Shown here piece by piece: positions 35,549 to 43,881 of a DNA stretch of 57,768 nucleotides. The translations under genes and the position numbers were made by a program. How positions within the stretch are numbered: the stretch's first letter is position 1; each line of letters begins with the position of its first letter. The stretch comes from Acetobacteraceae bacterium (GTDB lineage: Bacteria > Pseudomonadota > Alphaproteobacteria > Zavarziniales > Zavarziniaceae): the NCBI GenBank assembly GCA_947379865.1, contig CANCOY010000007.1, forward strand, positions 1-57,768, given 5' to 3'. The notes beneath the pieces are model-generated. The model made no database searches and had not been told where the DNA came from. It worked only from the letters and a program-made list of their open reading frames with translations.

Positions 35549-36256
35549 ATGTCGTTGCGCGATCCTGGAAGAACCTGTCTTGTAACGGGCGCCTCACGCG
35601 GGCTGGGCCTTGAACTCGTCAGGCAATATGTGGCGGACGGATGGGTGGTGCATGCCTGTGCCCGCGATCCCGCCAGCGGCGCCCTTGGTGAGGCCATTGC
35701 GGCCTCGAACGGCAACATCGTTCCCCATGTCCTCGACATGATGGACCCGGAGGCTCCGGCGCGGCTGGCGCATGACCTGCGGGGCATGTCGCTTGATCTG
35801 CTGATCAACAATGCAGGCGTCTATGGCCCGCCGGTGCAGGATCTGAGCGGCGTTGACCAGCAGGCCTGGCTTGATGCCTTCACGGTGAACAGCATTGCGC
35901 CGGTGCGTCTGACGCTGGCCTTTCTGCCCTATCTGGCCAAGGTGAAGGGCAAGGTGGTGACCATCACCAGCCGCATGGGCTCCATCGGTGACATGATGGC
36001 CGGTGGCTATTACGCCTATCGCGCCACCAAGGCCGCCGTGAACGCCAGCCTGCGGGCCATCTCCATCGATGTGGCTGCGCAGAATGTTACCTCTGTGGTA
36101 ATGCATCCCGGCTGGGTACGGACTGATATGGGCGGCAAGGAAGCCCCCCTGTCACCAAAAGAAAGCGTTACCGCCATGCGCAAGGTAATCTCTGGCGTAA
36201 CCCTGTCTGATACCGGAAAATTCTTCAACTATGACGGTGAGATCCTGCCCTGGTAG
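35549..36256 (+). CDS. Short-chain dehydrogenase/reductase (C-factor-like)
   Basis: A 235-residue classical SDR. The cofactor loop TGASRGLG is at residues 13-20, NNAGVYGP follows, and the catalytic pair is Y157 and K161 (YRATK) with an upstream serine in TITSRMGS. I start at ATG 35549, 52 bp after the oxoprolinase stop; the frame is open further upstream but overlaps the oxoprolinase end. Substrate unknown; the sequence resembles CsgA/C-factor SDRs. Confidence 0.9.
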   Translation: MSLRDPGRTCLVTGASRGLGLELVRQYVADGWVVHACARDPASGALGEAIAASNGNIVPHVLDMMDPEAPARLAHDLRGMSLDLLINNAGVYGPPVQDLSGVDQQAWLDAFTVNSIAPVRLTLAFLPYLAKVKGKVVTITSRMGSIGDMMAGGYYAYRATKAAVNASLRAISIDVAAQNVTSVVMHPGWVRTDMGGKEAPLSPKESVTAMRKVISGVTLSDTGKFFNYDGEILPW

Positions 36257-36304
36257 GCGTGTGCGGGGCTGCTGCGGCCATCAGGCCACGGCAGCCCCTG
36301 AGCA

Positions 36305-39300
36305 TCAGACGGAGAAATACTTCGCCTGGGGGTGGTGAAGCACGATGGCAGAGGTCGACTGCTCGGGATGCAGCTGGTCCTCGTCGGCCATGTTCACCCC
36401 GATGCGCCCGGCATCCAGCAGGTTCAGCAGGATGCGCTGGTCAGCCAGGTTGGGACAGGCGGGATAGCCAAAGGAATAGCGGCTGCCGCGATAGCCCTGC
36501 TTCAGCATCTCGCTCATGTCGCGGGAATCCTCATGGCTGAAGCCCAACTCGCCCCGGATGCGACGGTGAACATATTCCGCCAGCGCCTCGGCCATCTCCA
36601 CTGACAGACCGTGGAGATAGAGGTAATCCTGATAGCGGTCGTTCGCGAACCATTGCCGCGCCACATCCGAGGCACGCTCGCCCATGGTGACAACCTGAAG
36701 GCCGATCACATCGCGCTCGGCATGGCTGATGTCACGTACGAAATCGGCGATGCACAGGCCCCCTGCCCGCCCCTGGCGGGGGAATTTGAAACGCGCCACC
36801 TCGGTCTTGCCATCCTCATTGAAGAGGACCACGTCGTTCCCCTCGGCGGCGGCCTTCCAATAGCCATAGACGGCCTTGGGCAACAGGATTCCCTCGGCAA
36901 TCACGGTTTCCACCATGCGATTAAGGATTGGGCGCACTTCGCGCGAGGCCCAGGTCTTGTAATCTTCCAGATCCTTTCCGGCCTTGCGGAAGCCCCACTG
37001 GTATTGGAACAGCATGGTCTCTGACAGATAGGGAACCAGCGCCTTTGCAGATACATGGTCGATGACCCTGGCGCCCCAGAAGGGCGGCGGGGGTACTTGT
37101 ACGCCAGCCGCCAGTTGGTCGCGGCGGAGGCGGGTTTCCTCCATATCCACCGGCCGTTCACCAGCATCGGGGCGTGCGGCACCCAGAATCTTGGTCGACG
37201 ACGGTCGACCGGCGCGCTTGCGCTGGGCCTCGTCCAGATGGGCCTGGAAGTTGTCGTTCACGACCTTGGCCATGAGGTCGAGGCCGTCGAAGGCGTCGCG
37301 GGCATAGGCCACCTGCCCGGAGGCATAGGCGTTCACGCAATCTTCTTCGACATATTTGCGGGTCAGCGCGGCACCGCCCAGCAGAACGGGCACGGCAAGG
37401 CCCTGGCGCGTCATCTCTTCCAGATTTTCGCGCATGATCACGGTGGACTTCACCAAGAGGCCCGACATGCCGACGGCATCAGCCTTGTTGGCCGCTGCCG
37501 CATCGATGATGGCCTGCACCGGCTGCTTGATGCCAAGGTTGATCACCCGATAGCCGTTGTTGGTAAGGATGATATCCACCAGGTTCTTGCCGATGTCGTG
37601 CACGTCCCCCTTCACCGTGGCCAGCACGATGGTGCCCTTTTCCTGGCCCTCGATCTTCTCCATGCGCGGCTCAAGGAAGCCGACAGCCGCCTTCATCGTT
37701 TCGGCCGATTGCAGCACGAAGGGCAGTTGCATCTTGCCGGCACCAAACAGCTCACCCACCACCTTCATGCCGTCGAGCAGGAAGGTGTTGATGATGTCGA
37801 GCGGCGGGTGCGCCAGCAGCGCTTCCTCAAGATCGACGTCGATGCCGACGCGATCGCCATCGATGATGCGGTTGGTGAGGCGCTCTTCAACGGTCTCCGC
37901 CCGCTTGCGCACTTCCTTGGGACCGGACTTGCGGTCGGTGAACAGCGCGATGAAGGCCTGCAGCGGGTCATAGCCCTCCCGCCTGCGGTCAAAGATCAGA
38001 TCCTCGGCCGCCTGCACCTCCTCTGCCGGGATCTTGTGGAGCGGCATGATCTTGGAGATGTGCACGATGGCACCCGTCAGGCCACGCTTCAGGGCGTGAT
38101 CCAGATAGACCGAGTTCAGAACATGGCGCGCCTCGGCATCAAGACCAAAGGAGATGTTCGACAGGCCCAGGATGATCTGGCATTCGGGCATGTCGGTGGC
38201 GATCGCCTCGATGGCTTCAAGGGTCCACAGCCCAAGCTTGCGGTCGTCCTCGTTACCGGTGCAGATCGTGAAGGTAAGGGGATCGAACATCAGGTCGGAC
38301 GGCGGCAGGCCATGGCGGTTCACCGCCACGTCATAGAGACGGCGGGCCACGCGCAGCTTGTCCTCCACCGTCTTGGCCATGCCGGCCTCTTCGATGGTGA
38401 GCGCGATGACGGCGGCGCCAAACTTGCGGGCCAGCGCCAGGCGGCGATCGGCCGGTTCATCCCCGTCCTCGAAATTGATCGAGTTGAGGATAGCCTTGCC
38501 GCCATAGAGCCGGAAGGCTGCCTCAAGCACGGGCAGTTCGGTTGAGTCGATGACCACGGGGGCATCGACGCTGCCGCGCATGCGGCTGAGCACCTCGGTC
38601 ATGTCCGAGATTTCATTGCGTCCGACATAGGCCGTGCACACATCAAGCGTGTGTGAGCCTTCCTTTACCTGTTCGCGCCCCATGGCGATGCAGGTATCCC
38701 AGTCGCCCGCAGCCTGGGCTTCGCGGAATTTCCTGGAGCCATTGGCATTGCAGCGCTCGCCGATGGAGAGATAGGCATTCTCCTGGCGCAGCGGCACCTG
38801 GCCATAAAGCGAGGCGACAGAGGGCATCCATATGGAGGTGCGCTTGGCCGGTGTTGGCCGCGCCGCGCCACCTGCCAGATCACGCAGCATGCGGTCAAAG
38901 GCGGCCGTGTGATCGGGCGTGGTGCCGCAGCAACCGCCGATCATGTTGATGCCGTCCTCGCGCACGAACCGGTCAAGCCAGCGCGCCGCCTCGTCCGGGC
39001 CAAGAGGATAATGGGTGTGGCCATTGTGCAGTTCAGGCAGGCCGGCATTGGGCTGGATGGAGATGTAGCCCGGCCAGTTCTGTGACAGCCAGCGCACATG
39101 CTCCGCCATTTCCTGGGGGCCGGTGGCGCAGTTGAGGCCCACGATGGGCACGTCGAGGGAATGGATCACCGTTGCGGCAGCGGCAATGTCGGCCCCCACC
39201 AGCAGGGTGCCGGTTGTCTCCACCGTGACCTGCACGATCAGGGGAACGCTGCGCCCAAGCGTCGCAAAGGCAAGCTTGGCCCCATTCACGGCGGCCTTGA

Positions 39301-39796
39301 TCTGGAGTGTATCCTGACAGGTTTCGATCAGCAGCGCATCCACGCCGCCCTCCACCAGGCCGCGCGCCTGGATCTCGAGGGCTGCCTCAAGCGGGTCATA
39401 GGCGATGTGGCCAAGACTGGGCAGGCGCGTGCCGGGCCCGATGGAGCCCAGCACAAAACGCTGGCGCCCATCGCCCGCAAAGCGCTCCACCGCCTCGCGC
39501 GCAATTTCGCCAGCCCGCCGGTTCAGCGACAGCGCCTCATCCTCCAGCCCAAACTCCGCCAGGGTGATGGGGGAGCCGCCGAACGAATTCGTCTGCACCA
39601 TGTCGGCGCCAGCTTCCAGATAGCCCTCGTGGATGGTGCGCACCACGTCAGGCCGCGTGCGGTTGAGAATTTCGGTGCAGTTTTCCTGCCCGTCGTAATC
39701 GCGCACGACATCAAGGTCCATGGCCTGCACGCGGCTGCCCATGGCGCCATCGCACAGCAGGACCTGGTTTTCGAGGGCGTCGAGAAAATTGCTCAT
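36305..39796 (-). CDS. metH: Cobalamin-dependent methionine synthase MetH
   Basis: MetH transfers a methyl group from methyltetrahydrofolate to homocysteine through B12. All four modules are present in about 1163 residues. The homocysteine domain has zinc cysteines C223 (LNCATGP) and C289/C290 (GGCCGTTPDH). The pterin domain lies near LSIGERCNANGSRKF. The B12 domain has the axial histidine about H733 in GDVHDIGKN. The activation domain ends with RYSFGYPACPNLADQ. The start is uncertain: ATG 39796 or TTG 39808, neither with a strong ribosome binding site. It follows metF in the same operon. Confidence 0.97.
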   Translation of the reverse strand: MSNFLDALENQVLLCDGAMGSRVQAMDLDVVRDYDGQENCTEILNRTRPDVVRTIHEGYLEAGADMVQTNSFGGSPITLAEFGLEDEALSLNRRAGEIAREAVERFAGDGRQRFVLGSIGPGTRLPSLGHIAYDPLEAALEIQARGLVEGGVDALLIETCQDTLQIKAAVNGAKLAFATLGRSVPLIVQVTVETTGTLLVGADIAAAATVIHSLDVPIVGLNCATGPQEMAEHVRWLSQNWPGYISIQPNAGLPELHNGHTHYPLGPDEAARWLDRFVREDGINMIGGCCGTTPDHTAAFDRMLRDLAGGAARPTPAKRTSIWMPSVASLYGQVPLRQENAYLSIGERCNANGSRKFREAQAAGDWDTCIAMGREQVKEGSHTLDVCTAYVGRNEISDMTEVLSRMRGSVDAPVVIDSTELPVLEAAFRLYGGKAILNSINFEDGDEPADRRLALARKFGAAVIALTIEEAGMAKTVEDKLRVARRLYDVAVNRHGLPPSDLMFDPLTFTICTGNEDDRKLGLWTLEAIEAIATDMPECQIILGLSNISFGLDAEARHVLNSVYLDHALKRGLTGAIVHISKIMPLHKIPAEEVQAAEDLIFDRRREGYDPLQAFIALFTDRKSGPKEVRKRAETVEERLTNRIIDGDRVGIDVDLEEALLAHPPLDIINTFLLDGMKVVGELFGAGKMQLPFVLQSAETMKAAVGFLEPRMEKIEGQEKGTIVLATVKGDVHDIGKNLVDIILTNNGYRVINLGIKQPVQAIIDAAAANKADAVGMSGLLVKSTVIMRENLEEMTRQGLAVPVLLGGAALTRKYVEEDCVNAYASGQVAYARDAFDGLDLMAKVVNDNFQAHLDEAQRKRAGRPSSTKILGAARPDAGERPVDMEETRLRRDQLAAGVQVPPPPFWGARVIDHVSAKALVPYLSETMLFQYQWGFRKAGKDLEDYKTWASREVRPILNRMVETVIAEGILLPKAVYGYWKAAAEGNDVVLFNEDGKTEVARFKFPRQGRAGGLCIADFVRDISHAERDVIGLQVVTMGERASDVARQWFANDRYQDYLYLHGLSVEMAEALAEYVHRRIRGELGFSHEDSRDMSEMLKQGYRGSRYSFGYPACPNLADQRILLNLLDAGRIGVNMADEDQLHPEQSTSAIVLHHPQAKYFSV

Positions 39797-39819
39797 GTCA
39801 GGGACCAATCAGTAACGGA

Positions 39820-40737
39820 TCAGGCAGGGCGGGCGGCGGGCGCGGGCCGTTTGCCAAGGGCATGGCAGATGGCATAGGTCAACTCGGCCCGGTTCAGGGT
39901 ATAGAAATGAATGTCGCGCACGCCGGCGGCGGCAAGGCCACGGCACTGCTCGGCAGCGATCATGGCGGCCAGCAGCTTGCGCGTTTCCACATCATCGTCG
40001 AGGCCGTCGAACAGTTCGGCCATCCAGCCGGGCACGCTGGTGCCGCACATCTTCGACATGCGCCGGATCTGGGTAAAGTTCGTCACCGGAATGATGCCGG
40101 GGATGATCGGGGCATCGATGCCAGCCGCAAGGGCGCGATCGAGGAAGCGCAGGTAGACATCGTTGTAGAAGAAGAACTGTGTAATGGCACGCGTAGCACC
40201 GGCATCCAGCTTGCGCTTGAGATTGTCGAGGTCATCCTCGGCCGAGCGCGCCTCTGGATGCATTTCCGGATAGGCGGCCACCGAGATTTCGAAATCACCC
40301 ACCCGCTTCAGGCCCGCCACCAGATCGGCGGCGCTGGCATAGCCCTGGGGGTGGGGCACATAGCTGCCGGCGTCGGCCGGCGGGTCGCCGCGCAGGGCCA
40401 CGATATGGCGCACGCCGGCGTCCCAGTATTCCCGGGCCACGTCATCCACCTCACCCTGGGAGGCCCCGACGCAGGTCAGATGGGCGGCCGGCTTCAGGTC
40501 GGTCTCGGCAATCAGCCGGCGCACGGTCGCATGGGTGCGCTCGCGGGTTGAACCGCCAGCGCCATAGGTGACCGAGACGAACCGGGGCGCCAATGGTGCC
40601 AGCCGGCCAACCGCCCGCCAGAGGCTCTCCTCCAGTTCCGCCGTCTTGGGCGGAAAGAACTCGAAAGAGACGTCAAAGCGCTGTAGCGGTTCGGCCGGCA
40701 GGGGCCGACCCTGGCCGATGGCTCCACGGACGATCAT
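39820..40737 (-). CDS. metF: Methylenetetrahydrofolate reductase MetF
   Basis: MetF makes the methyltetrahydrofolate used by MetH. The 305 residues form one FAD-binding barrel, with VSFEFFPPKTAELEESL near the start, FVSVTYGAGGSTRERTHATV and ALRGDPPADAG. It overlaps the ArsR-methyltransferase gene by ATGA and is followed by metH. Confidence 0.96.
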   Translation of the reverse strand: MIVRGAIGQGRPLPAEPLQRFDVSFEFFPPKTAELEESLWRAVGRLAPLAPRFVSVTYGAGGSTRERTHATVRRLIAETDLKPAAHLTCVGASQGEVDDVAREYWDAGVRHIVALRGDPPADAGSYVPHPQGYASAADLVAGLKRVGDFEISVAAYPEMHPEARSAEDDLDNLKRKLDAGATRAITQFFFYNDVYLRFLDRALAAGIDAPIIPGIIPVTNFTQIRRMSKMCGTSVPGWMAELFDGLDDDVETRKLLAAMIAAEQCRGLAAAGVRDIHFYTLNRAELTYAICHALGKRPAPAARPA

Positions 40738-41777
40738 GGCAGATCCCTTGGGACAGATGGGAGGGACGCAAGCGGCTTGGTCGCCACCCAGATGGAAACG
40801 GTAAGTGGGTTACCCGCCAGCTGGCGGGCAAGACGCGCCTCAAGCCCGGCAGCCTGACACCAGCCGATCACCTCGGCCTCGGTGAAGCCAAGGCGACGGT
40901 GGGCATGAACCTCGCGCAGAAGTTCCAGATCATGAGGGGCGAAATCCGCAATCAGCGCCCGGCCGCCCGGCGCCAGCACGCGCCCGATCTCGGCAACGGC
41001 AAGGCCAGGGTCATGGGCGAAATGCAGAACCTGGTGCATGACCGCCAGGTCGATCTGACCTGCATTAAGCGGCATCCGGTACATGTCGCCATGGCGCACC
41101 TGGCAGTGGCGCAGGCCTGCCGCATCCAGCGTTGTCCGGGCCATGGACAACATCTCATGGCTGAGATCAAGACCAAGCCCACGCCGCGCGCGCGGCCCCA
41201 GCAGCGCAAGGATCCGCCCCGTGCCGGTGCCGACGTCCAGCAATTCGTCGACCGGGCCGCCTTCGGCCAGGTCAAGCAAGGCTGTCTCTACCTCTGCCTC
41301 GGGGACATGAAGCGAGCGGATGCGGTCCCAGTCGGCGGCATTGGCGGCAAAATAGGCATTGGCGGCTTCGGCCCGGGTGCGGGCAATGCCGGCCAATCCC
41401 TCCAGATCGCGGGCGAGCCCCTGGTCGCCTGGCGGCAGCAGGCGCACGAGATCGCGCGCCAGAGCCGCCCCGGCGCCCTTGTCGCCCAGTCGGTAAAATA
41501 CCCAGGTGCCTTCGCGAAAGCGGTCAATCAACCCGGCGCCCGCCATCAGCTTCAGATGGCGGGAGACGCGAGGTTGGCTTTGCCCCAGGATCTGGGTCAA
41601 TTCAGTAACCGTCAGTTCACTTTTGGCCAGCAGCGCAAGAAGGCGCAGGCGCGTCGGCTCGCCCGCCGCGCGCAGCCCATCCAGCAGGGCATCAAGGGAT
41701 GATGGATCCCCCCCCTCTGATTCCCTCTCGGCGCCAAACAAGTCGGCTGCGGGGCTTGGACGCGATGAAAACGGCAT
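40734..41777 (-). CDS. ArsR-type regulator fused to a SAM-dependent methyltransferase domain
   Basis: A 347-residue fusion, starting at MPFSSRPSPAADLFG. A winged-helix ArsR domain (about 27-98; TVTELTQILGQSQPRVSRHL is the recognition region) precedes a class I methyltransferase domain (about 145-325; DELLDVGTGTGRILALL binds SAM). The gene overlaps metF by 4 bp, ahead of metF-metH. ArsR regulators of the SAM/methionine cycle are described in Proteobacteria, so SAM or SAH sensing through the methyltransferase-like domain is a good inference. A perfect AT-rich palindrome sits at its start codon and is the likely operator. Confidence 0.92.
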   Translation of the reverse strand: MPFSSRPSPAADLFGAERESEGGDPSSLDALLDGLRAAGEPTRLRLLALLAKSELTVTELTQILGQSQPRVSRHLKLMAGAGLIDRFREGTWVFYRLGDKGAGAALARDLVRLLPPGDQGLARDLEGLAGIARTRAEAANAYFAANAADWDRIRSLHVPEAEVETALLDLAEGGPVDELLDVGTGTGRILALLGPRARRGLGLDLSHEMLSMARTTLDAAGLRHCQVRHGDMYRMPLNAGQIDLAVMHQVLHFAHDPGLAVAEIGRVLAPGGRALIADFAPHDLELLREVHAHRRLGFTEAEVIGWCQAAGLEARLARQLAGNPLTVSIWVATKPLASLPSVPRDLP

Positions 41778-41783
41778 AACCAG

Positions 41784-41803
41784 ATATAAACATATCTTTA
41801 TAT
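41784..41803. promoter_or_regulatory. Palindromic operator at the ArsR-methyltransferase start
   Basis: ATATAAA and TTTATAT form a perfect 7-bp inverted repeat around CATATC, 7 bp upstream of the ATG. It stands out as AT-rich in a G+C-rich region. Size and symmetry suit an ArsR dimer. TTGCGA lies upstream on the minus strand (41813-41808), and TTTATA, 17 bp further, could be the -10, so the operator would cover the promoter. Confidence 0.65.
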
Positions 41804-42079
41804 CGTATCGCAAGCCCTCTGTTTTACACCCGGTTGCCCAGGAAACGTGCACTTCCCTCAGGATCGGTGAAGTTTCCCGGAATCCGTGATCCATGCCGGT
41901 TGGAGAGCACGACGGCCTATGATAATAATAAGTGGTTGCTGAAGCTTAACAGGCTGCTTGAGGCTTACCGTCCATAGGCGCGTTTTGTCGTTAGGGGATG
42001 GTTAACTATAAGCGGCTAGGGTGTCAGCATGCTGGAAATGCGGACTCGGCCGGGTCGGGCCTTAGATGGGTACAAGATC
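41804..42079. other. Divergent intergenic region between the met operon and mlaA
   Basis: No gene was recognised here. It holds the met-operon upstream sequence, an AT-rich patch near 41921-41931 and a probable mlaA promoter at 41985-42012. Confidence 0.5.
41985..42012 (+). promoter_or_regulatory. Probable promoter of mlaA-mlaC
   Basis: TTGTCG (41985-41990) and TATAAG (42007-42012) are separated by 16 bp. A transcript starting near 42019 would leave too little leader for a start at 42029, which supports the ATG at 42080 for mlaA. Confidence 0.5.
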
Positions 42080-43093
42080 ATGAACAGGATCGTGGACGGT
42101 ATTGACGCTGCAACAGTTGCCCGGTGGATTGCCGGTCTGACGCGCGCCCTCCCGCTTGCCGTGGTCGGCGCTGGCTCCCTGTTGCTCGCTGGCTGCGCCA
42201 CGCCGCCGCCCTCGTCCGACCCTGAGGCCGTCACCGAATTCAACGAGACGAACGACCCGATCGAGCCGTTCAACCGTTCCATGTTCGATTTCAATCTCAC
42301 CCTCGACGACTATGTGCTGTCGCCGGTGGCCCGCGGCTATCGTTGGGCACTGCCGTCCTATGTGCGCGAGCGGGTGACGAATTTCATGGCGAACCTTGGC
42401 GAGCCGGTGACCTTCGGCAATGATCTGGCCCAGGGCAATTTTGGCCGGGCCGGTACCTCGCTTGTGCGTTTTGCCTCCAACACCACCATTGGTCTGGCCG
42501 GTCTTTATGACCCCGCCAAGGTCTGGGGTCTGCAGCGCCACGATGAGGATTTTGGCCAGACCCTGGGCACCTATGGCACGCCAGAAGGCGCCTATCTGGT
42601 TCTCCCCTTCCTTGGCCCCGCACCGCCCCGCGATGCGGCTGGCCGTGTGGTCGACATGGTCATTGACCCCACCACCTGGATTGGTGGCCACAACGCCATG
42701 ATCGCAGGCTACAGCAATACCGCGCTTGGCATCACGAACTCGCGTTCGAACAACCTTGATACCATCGCTGATCTCCGCAAGACCTCGCTCGACTTCTACG
42801 CGGCGGTCCGCAGCCTGTATCGCCAGAACCGCAATGCCGAGATTTCCAACGGGACCGCGTCACCGGCAGCGCCTGGCTATGGTGGCTCCAGCAGCATCGA
42901 GCCGTTCATGCCCGTGACCTCAATCGAGGCTGCCGGCAAGGATGAGGTGCCCGCCACCCTTGCGCCCGTCAACGGCAGCGCGACGCCGTCTGCGCCTCAG
43001 GCGTCTTTGGAACAAACCGCCCCGCAGACCTCTTATGTGATGGCAAGCCCGACTGCCTCGGACTTTGGCGCCGCGCCCCAGCTCACACCCTAA
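42080..43093 (+). CDS. mlaA: Outer-membrane lipid-asymmetry lipoprotein MlaA (VacJ)
   Basis: MlaA removes misplaced phospholipids from the outer leaflet of the outer membrane and hands them to MlaC. With ATG 42080 the signal ends in the lipobox LLAGC (lipidated Cys39). An in-frame ATG at 42029 would lengthen the signal and is less likely. The VacJ core includes NDPIEPFNRSMFDFNLTLDD and TLGTYGTPEGAYLVLPFLGP. After about residue 260 a Pro/Ala/Ser-rich tail of about 75 residues follows. It is adjacent to mlaC. Confidence 0.95.
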   Translation: MNRIVDGIDAATVARWIAGLTRALPLAVVGAGSLLLAGCATPPPSSDPEAVTEFNETNDPIEPFNRSMFDFNLTLDDYVLSPVARGYRWALPSYVRERVTNFMANLGEPVTFGNDLAQGNFGRAGTSLVRFASNTTIGLAGLYDPAKVWGLQRHDEDFGQTLGTYGTPEGAYLVLPFLGPAPPRDAAGRVVDMVIDPTTWIGGHNAMIAGYSNTALGITNSRSNNLDTIADLRKTSLDFYAAVRSLYRQNRNAEISNGTASPAAPGYGGSSSIEPFMPVTSIEAAGKDEVPATLAPVNGSATPSAPQASLEQTAPQTSYVMASPTASDFGAAPQLTP

Positions 43094-43148
43094 GGCCAGG
43101 ACCGCAGCCGCACCCTTATCCGATCTCAGGAAAGCCCGGACTTTCAAG

Positions 43149-43781
43149 ATGCCTGGTCGTATCAATCGCCTTATTGGGGCCGCGTTCCTTATGCTGGCGG
43201 CCCTCTGCTCGGTCCGTCCGGCGCTTGCCGATGCGGCCGATCCAGCGAGCCACTTCATCGCCGACCTTGGCAGCCGCGCCATAGGCATTCTGTCGGACAA
43301 GTCCCTGGCGACAGAAGACCGGCGACAGCAGTTCCACGTCATCTTTGTGAACCATTTCGACGTGCCAGCCATCGGCAAGTTCGTTCTGGGCCGCTATGGA
43401 CGCAGTGCGACGCCCGAGCAAATGGACGCCTATCAGCAGGTGTTCCAGGACTATGTGGTCAGCACCTACAACACCCGCCTGACCAGCTATGCCGGCCAGA
43501 CGCTTGATGTCATCGGCTCGACCCCCGGCGAAGAAGGCCGGACCATCGTCAAGAGCCGGATCAACCAGCCTGCCGCCGGCACACCGCCGATCCAGGTCGA
43601 CTGGGTGGTTACAGGGGCTGAGGGCGGCTTCAAGATCATCGATGTGGTGATTGGTGGCGTGTCCATGGCTTTGACACAGCGCAGCGAGTTTGGCTCCGTC
43701 ATCCAGAGCGGTGGCGGCACGGTGGACGCCTTGATCACGCGCCTGCGTGATCAGGTGGCGGCCGTCAACGAACAGGGCTGA
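43149..43781 (+). CDS. mlaC: Periplasmic phospholipid-binding protein MlaC
   Basis: MlaC shuttles phospholipids between MlaA and the inner-membrane MlaFEDB complex. It has a signal peptide with an ALA cleavage site at about residues 25-27. The core contains NHFDVPAIGKFVLGRYGR and VDWVVTGAEGGFKIIDVVI, typical of the family. Length is 210 residues. It follows mlaA after 55 bp; mlaFED are not in the window, so the system is split. Confidence 0.93.
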   Translation: MPGRINRLIGAAFLMLAALCSVRPALADAADPASHFIADLGSRAIGILSDKSLATEDRRQQFHVIFVNHFDVPAIGKFVLGRYGRSATPEQMDAYQQVFQDYVVSTYNTRLTSYAGQTLDVIGSTPGEEGRTIVKSRINQPAAGTPPIQVDWVVTGAEGGFKIIDVVIGGVSMALTQRSEFGSVIQSGGGTVDALITRLRDQVAAVNEQG

Positions 43782-43829
43782 GGACACCCGGCCCTGCGGC
43801 AAACGCGGGGCATTCCAATCCCAACCACA

Positions 43830-43870
43830 AAAAACGCCGCGCTGGAGTAATCCCCCAGCGCGGCGTTTTT
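43830..43870. terminator. Strong bidirectional terminator between mlaC and ettA
   Basis: AAAAACGCCGCGCTGG (43830-43845) and its exact complement at 43855-43870 form a 16-bp stem with a 9-base loop. A tracts and T tracts flank both sides, so it can end transcription from either direction. Confidence 0.93.
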
Positions 43871-43881
43871 GTTTGCCCCGG

